DNA of 64,000 nucleotides from Terriglobia bacterium (GTDB taxonomy: Bacteria; Acidobacteriota; Terriglobia; Acidiferrales; UBA7541). Under the pieces are notes generated by a model that saw only the letters and a list, made by a program, of their open reading frames with translations, did no database searches and had not been told where the DNA came from. The stretch covers positions 1-64,000 of the forward strand of contig JAIQEV010000015.1 in NCBI GenBank assembly GCA_020073585.1, in the 5' to 3' direction. How positions within the stretch are numbered: position 1 is the stretch's first letter; each line of letters opens with the position of its first letter. This document shows positions 62,045 through 64,000 of this stretch, piece by piece. The position numbers were made by a program, and so were the translations under genes.

Positions 62045-63253
62045 ATGGAAATAAACGTGAATCAACCGCTGGGCAACGCTCCGCAAACTGCGCCGGATTC
62101 CGGCACCCGCGGGACCCTCCGTGATTTCCTGGCTTACTTCCTTCATTTGGGAACCCTCGGATTCGGCGGCCCCATCGCTCTTGCCGGCCACATGCACCGC
62201 GACCTGGTGGAATCCCGGCAATGGATTTCGGAGCGCGATTACCTCGAGGGCCTGGCCTTCTCGCAGCTCTCCCCGGGCCCTCTCGCAGCCCAGTTGGCCA
62301 TGTATCTCGGCTGGGTCCGCTTCCGCACCCTCGGCGCTACGCTGGTCGGCGCGGCCTTCATCCTCCCTTCCTTCATGATGGTCCTGGTTTTGGCTTTCTT
62401 CTACGTGCAGCACGGGACGCTCTCGTGGATTCGCGCCATCTTCTATGGCGTCGGCGCTGCGGTCATCGCCATTCTCCTGCGCAGCGCCTACAAACTCATC
62501 CGCTCCACGCTGAAAAAGGACCCGCTGCTGTGGCTGCTGTTTGCGGCTACGGCCCTGGTCACCGCCCGGACCGAGTCGGAGATTGTCTGGCTCTTTCTCG
62601 TTAGCGGGCTGATCGCGCTTTTTCTGAAGGCTCCGCCTGCTTTTCTCCGTCAAGGCATCGCACCCGCGCTGCTCAGCGGCTTCGGCTGGCTGACGCAGGG
62701 AATGCAAGGTTCTGCCTCCTTCGACAAAACCACCACCCTCTTTCTCTTTTTCCTGAAGGCCGGAGCTTTCGTGTTCGGCAGCGGGTTGGCCATTGTTCCC
62801 TTTCTCTACGGAGGCGTTGTCACCCAGACTCACTGGCTGACCGAGCGGCAATTCCTCGATGCCGTCGCCATTGCCATGATTACCCCGGGGCCTGTCGTGA
62901 TCACCGCCGGCTTCATCGGCTACCTCGTCGCCGGTATGCTCGGGGCCGTGCTCGCCTCGCTCGCCGTCTTCGTACCGCCGTACCTGATCGTTCTGGCCGC
63001 CGCACCCCTCTACAAGCGCTTCACGCAAAATCCGCAGGTGAAGGCCTTCGTGCAGGGTGTGACAGCCGCGGCCGTGGGCGCAATCACCGGTGCCGTCTAT
63101 ATTCTTGGCCGGCGCGCCCTGATGGATCTCCCTTCCGTCCTGATCGCGGCGGCGGCGCTCCTTCTTCTTCTGGCCGCGAAGAAAATTCCCGAGCCGGTTT
63201 TGATTGCCCTTGCAGGCCTCGCAGGACTACTCTTTTTTAAGGGGCCTGCCTAA
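62045..63253 (+). CDS. chrA: Chromate transporter ChrA
   Basis: 402 residues with two homologous halves, as in long-chain CHR proteins. FGGPIALAGHMHRDLVESRQ and LSPGPLAAQLAMYLGW mark the first half, and VFGSGLAIVPFLYGGVVTQT and MITPGPVVITAGFIGYL the second. It exports chromate, and many relatives have uncharacterised substrates. It follows the DUF1259-like gene by 7 bases, and is followed after 2 bases by an ABC permease. Confidence 0.9.
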   Translation: MEINVNQPLGNAPQTAPDSGTRGTLRDFLAYFLHLGTLGFGGPIALAGHMHRDLVESRQWISERDYLEGLAFSQLSPGPLAAQLAMYLGWVRFRTLGATLVGAAFILPSFMMVLVLAFFYVQHGTLSWIRAIFYGVGAAVIAILLRSAYKLIRSTLKKDPLLWLLFAATALVTARTESEIVWLFLVSGLIALFLKAPPAFLRQGIAPALLSGFGWLTQGMQGSASFDKTTTLFLFFLKAGAFVFGSGLAIVPFLYGGVVTQTHWLTERQFLDAVAIAMITPGPVVITAGFIGYLVAGMLGAVLASLAVFVPPYLIVLAAAPLYKRFTQNPQVKAFVQGVTAAAVGAITGAVYILGRRALMDLPSVLIAAAALLLLLAAKKIPEPVLIALAGLAGLLFFKGPA

Positions 63254-63255
63254 CG

Positions 63256-64000
63256 ATGGACTTGCGCTCCACAGTTCGCATGGCTTTGCGCACCCTCGGG
63301 CGCAACAAGATGCGCACCAGCCTGACCATGCTCGGCATCACCATCGGCATCGGCGCGGTCATCTGCACCGTGGCCGTGGGCCAGGGCGGCGCCGGCCAGA
63401 TTCGCGAGCAGATGCTCATGCTCGGCGACAATTTTGTCTGGGTGGAGGCCGGCGGCCGCAGCGTCAGCGGCGTGCGCACCGGCACCGGCGCGACCATGTC
63501 GCTCCGCCTCACCGACCTGCAGGCCATCCTCCAGGAAGTTCCGCTCATCAAGACCTGCTCGCCGCAGGTGGACGGCCGCACCCAGGTCGTTTATCAGAAC
63601 CAGAATTGGAACACCGTTTTTCGCGGCGTCTCCTCGGATTTCCTCTCCGTCCGCCGCTGGTCGGTCGTCTCCGGCGGCATCTTCTCCCCGGATGAGGTGG
63701 ACGCTTCGGCCAACGTCGCCGTCCTCGGGCAGACCGTCGTCGGCTATCTCTTTCCCGAAGAGAACCCCTTGGGCAAGACCATTCGTGTCGGCAACATGCC
63801 CTTCCGCGTGGTGGGCGTGCTGCAGCCCAAGGGTTTTTCCGCCACCGGACAGGATCAGGACGATTTCCTCCTCATTCCCTACACCACCGCGCAGAAAAAG
63901 GTGAAAGGCATCGACTGGCTCGACGACATCCTGTGCTCGGCCATCTCCCCGCAAGCCATCCGCCCGGCGCAGGACAACATCACCCTGCTGCTGCGCGAGC
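63256..64000 (+). CDS. MacB-type ABC transporter permease, 3' end missing
   Basis: The 248 residues seen begin MDLRSTVRMALRTLGRNKMR, the typical MacB/FtsX-like cytoplasmic entry, followed by the first membrane helix (LTMLGITIGIGAVICTVAVG) and the large periplasmic domain (VFRGVSSDFLSVRRWSVVSG; PLGKTIRVGNMPFRVVGVLQ). It continues beyond the right edge. MacB permeases work with an outer-membrane partner to move peptides or lipoproteins. It follows chrA after 2 bases, so it may share that transcript. Confidence 0.85.
   Translation, partial: MDLRSTVRMALRTLGRNKMRTSLTMLGITIGIGAVICTVAVGQGGAGQIREQMLMLGDNFVWVEAGGRSVSGVRTGTGATMSLRLTDLQAILQEVPLIKTCSPQVDGRTQVVYQNQNWNTVFRGVSSDFLSVRRWSVVSGGIFSPDEVDASANVAVLGQTVVGYLFPEENPLGKTIRVGNMPFRVVGVLQPKGFSATGQDQDDFLLIPYTTAQKKVKGIDWLDDILCSAISPQAIRPAQDNITLLLRE

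Overview
The window looks like chromosomal DNA of a GC-rich Gram-negative bacterium. I infer an Acidobacteriota-like organism from gene content (cysteine-rich CcmH, YpdA-type bacillithiol reductase, DcaP-like porin, numerous small dispersed palindromes); no rRNA or tRNA gene is present to confirm this.

Region 1 (1-14.4 kb) is host DNA devoted mostly to haem and respiratory-chain assembly. It starts with an odd 5' edge (a radical-SAM-like scrap on the minus strand, then a CcmF reading frame that begins in the middle of the protein). A System I cytochrome c maturation operon follows (ccmF', ccmH, ccmI-like, a regulatory-like membrane protein, ccmA, ccmB, ccmC, ccmD), then ferrochelatase hemH, a cupredoxin-like lipoprotein, haem A/O synthases ctaA and ctaB, and a DUF420/CtaM protein. 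After that come NAD-isocitrate dehydrogenase (minus strand), an A-type Fe-S carrier, glutamine-dependent NAD synthase and a DsbA-like thioredoxin-fold protein.

Region 2 (about 14.5-47.5 kb) is a leftward prophage-like element holding only late functions. In order of transcription from the right these are small virion proteins, exported adhesin-like proteins, TerS-like and TerL, portal, scaffold, major capsid protein, holin-like protein, head-tail and tail proteins, a large spike-like protein, three lytic-transglycosylase-type proteins and a spanin-like protein. No integrase, repressor, replication gene, tape measure or sheath is visible, so it resembles a podovirus-like cryptic or domesticated element. 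Three cargo cassettes interrupt it: a four-PAS hybrid histidine kinase (plus strand), a MazEF-like toxin-antitoxin pair (plus strand), and a lower-GC serine-dehydrogenase-proteinase-like gene with a small partner and its own promoter and terminator, sitting exactly where a prohead protease is expected. A sigma70-like promoter followed at once by an intrinsic terminator precedes the late operon.

The most striking observation is that several families of short palindromic or iterated repeats, otherwise intergenic, lie in frame inside the prophage's TerL, TerS-like, portal, scaffold and GNAT genes. In the portal, four repeat types placed end to end separate the two halves of a CxxC...CxxC zinc ribbon. 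This resembles the Rickettsia palindromic elements that insert within open reading frames.

Region 3 (47.5-64 kb) is host DNA again: DcaP-like porin, MOSC protein, a small island of phage-flavoured genes (51.1-52.6 kb) with a divergent operator, nuoI, ypdA, a parAB pair, a PilZ protein, a MATE transporter, a bifunctional-nuclease-family protein, miaB, a DUF1259-like protein, a chromate transporter and the start of a MacB-type ABC permease that runs off the right edge.
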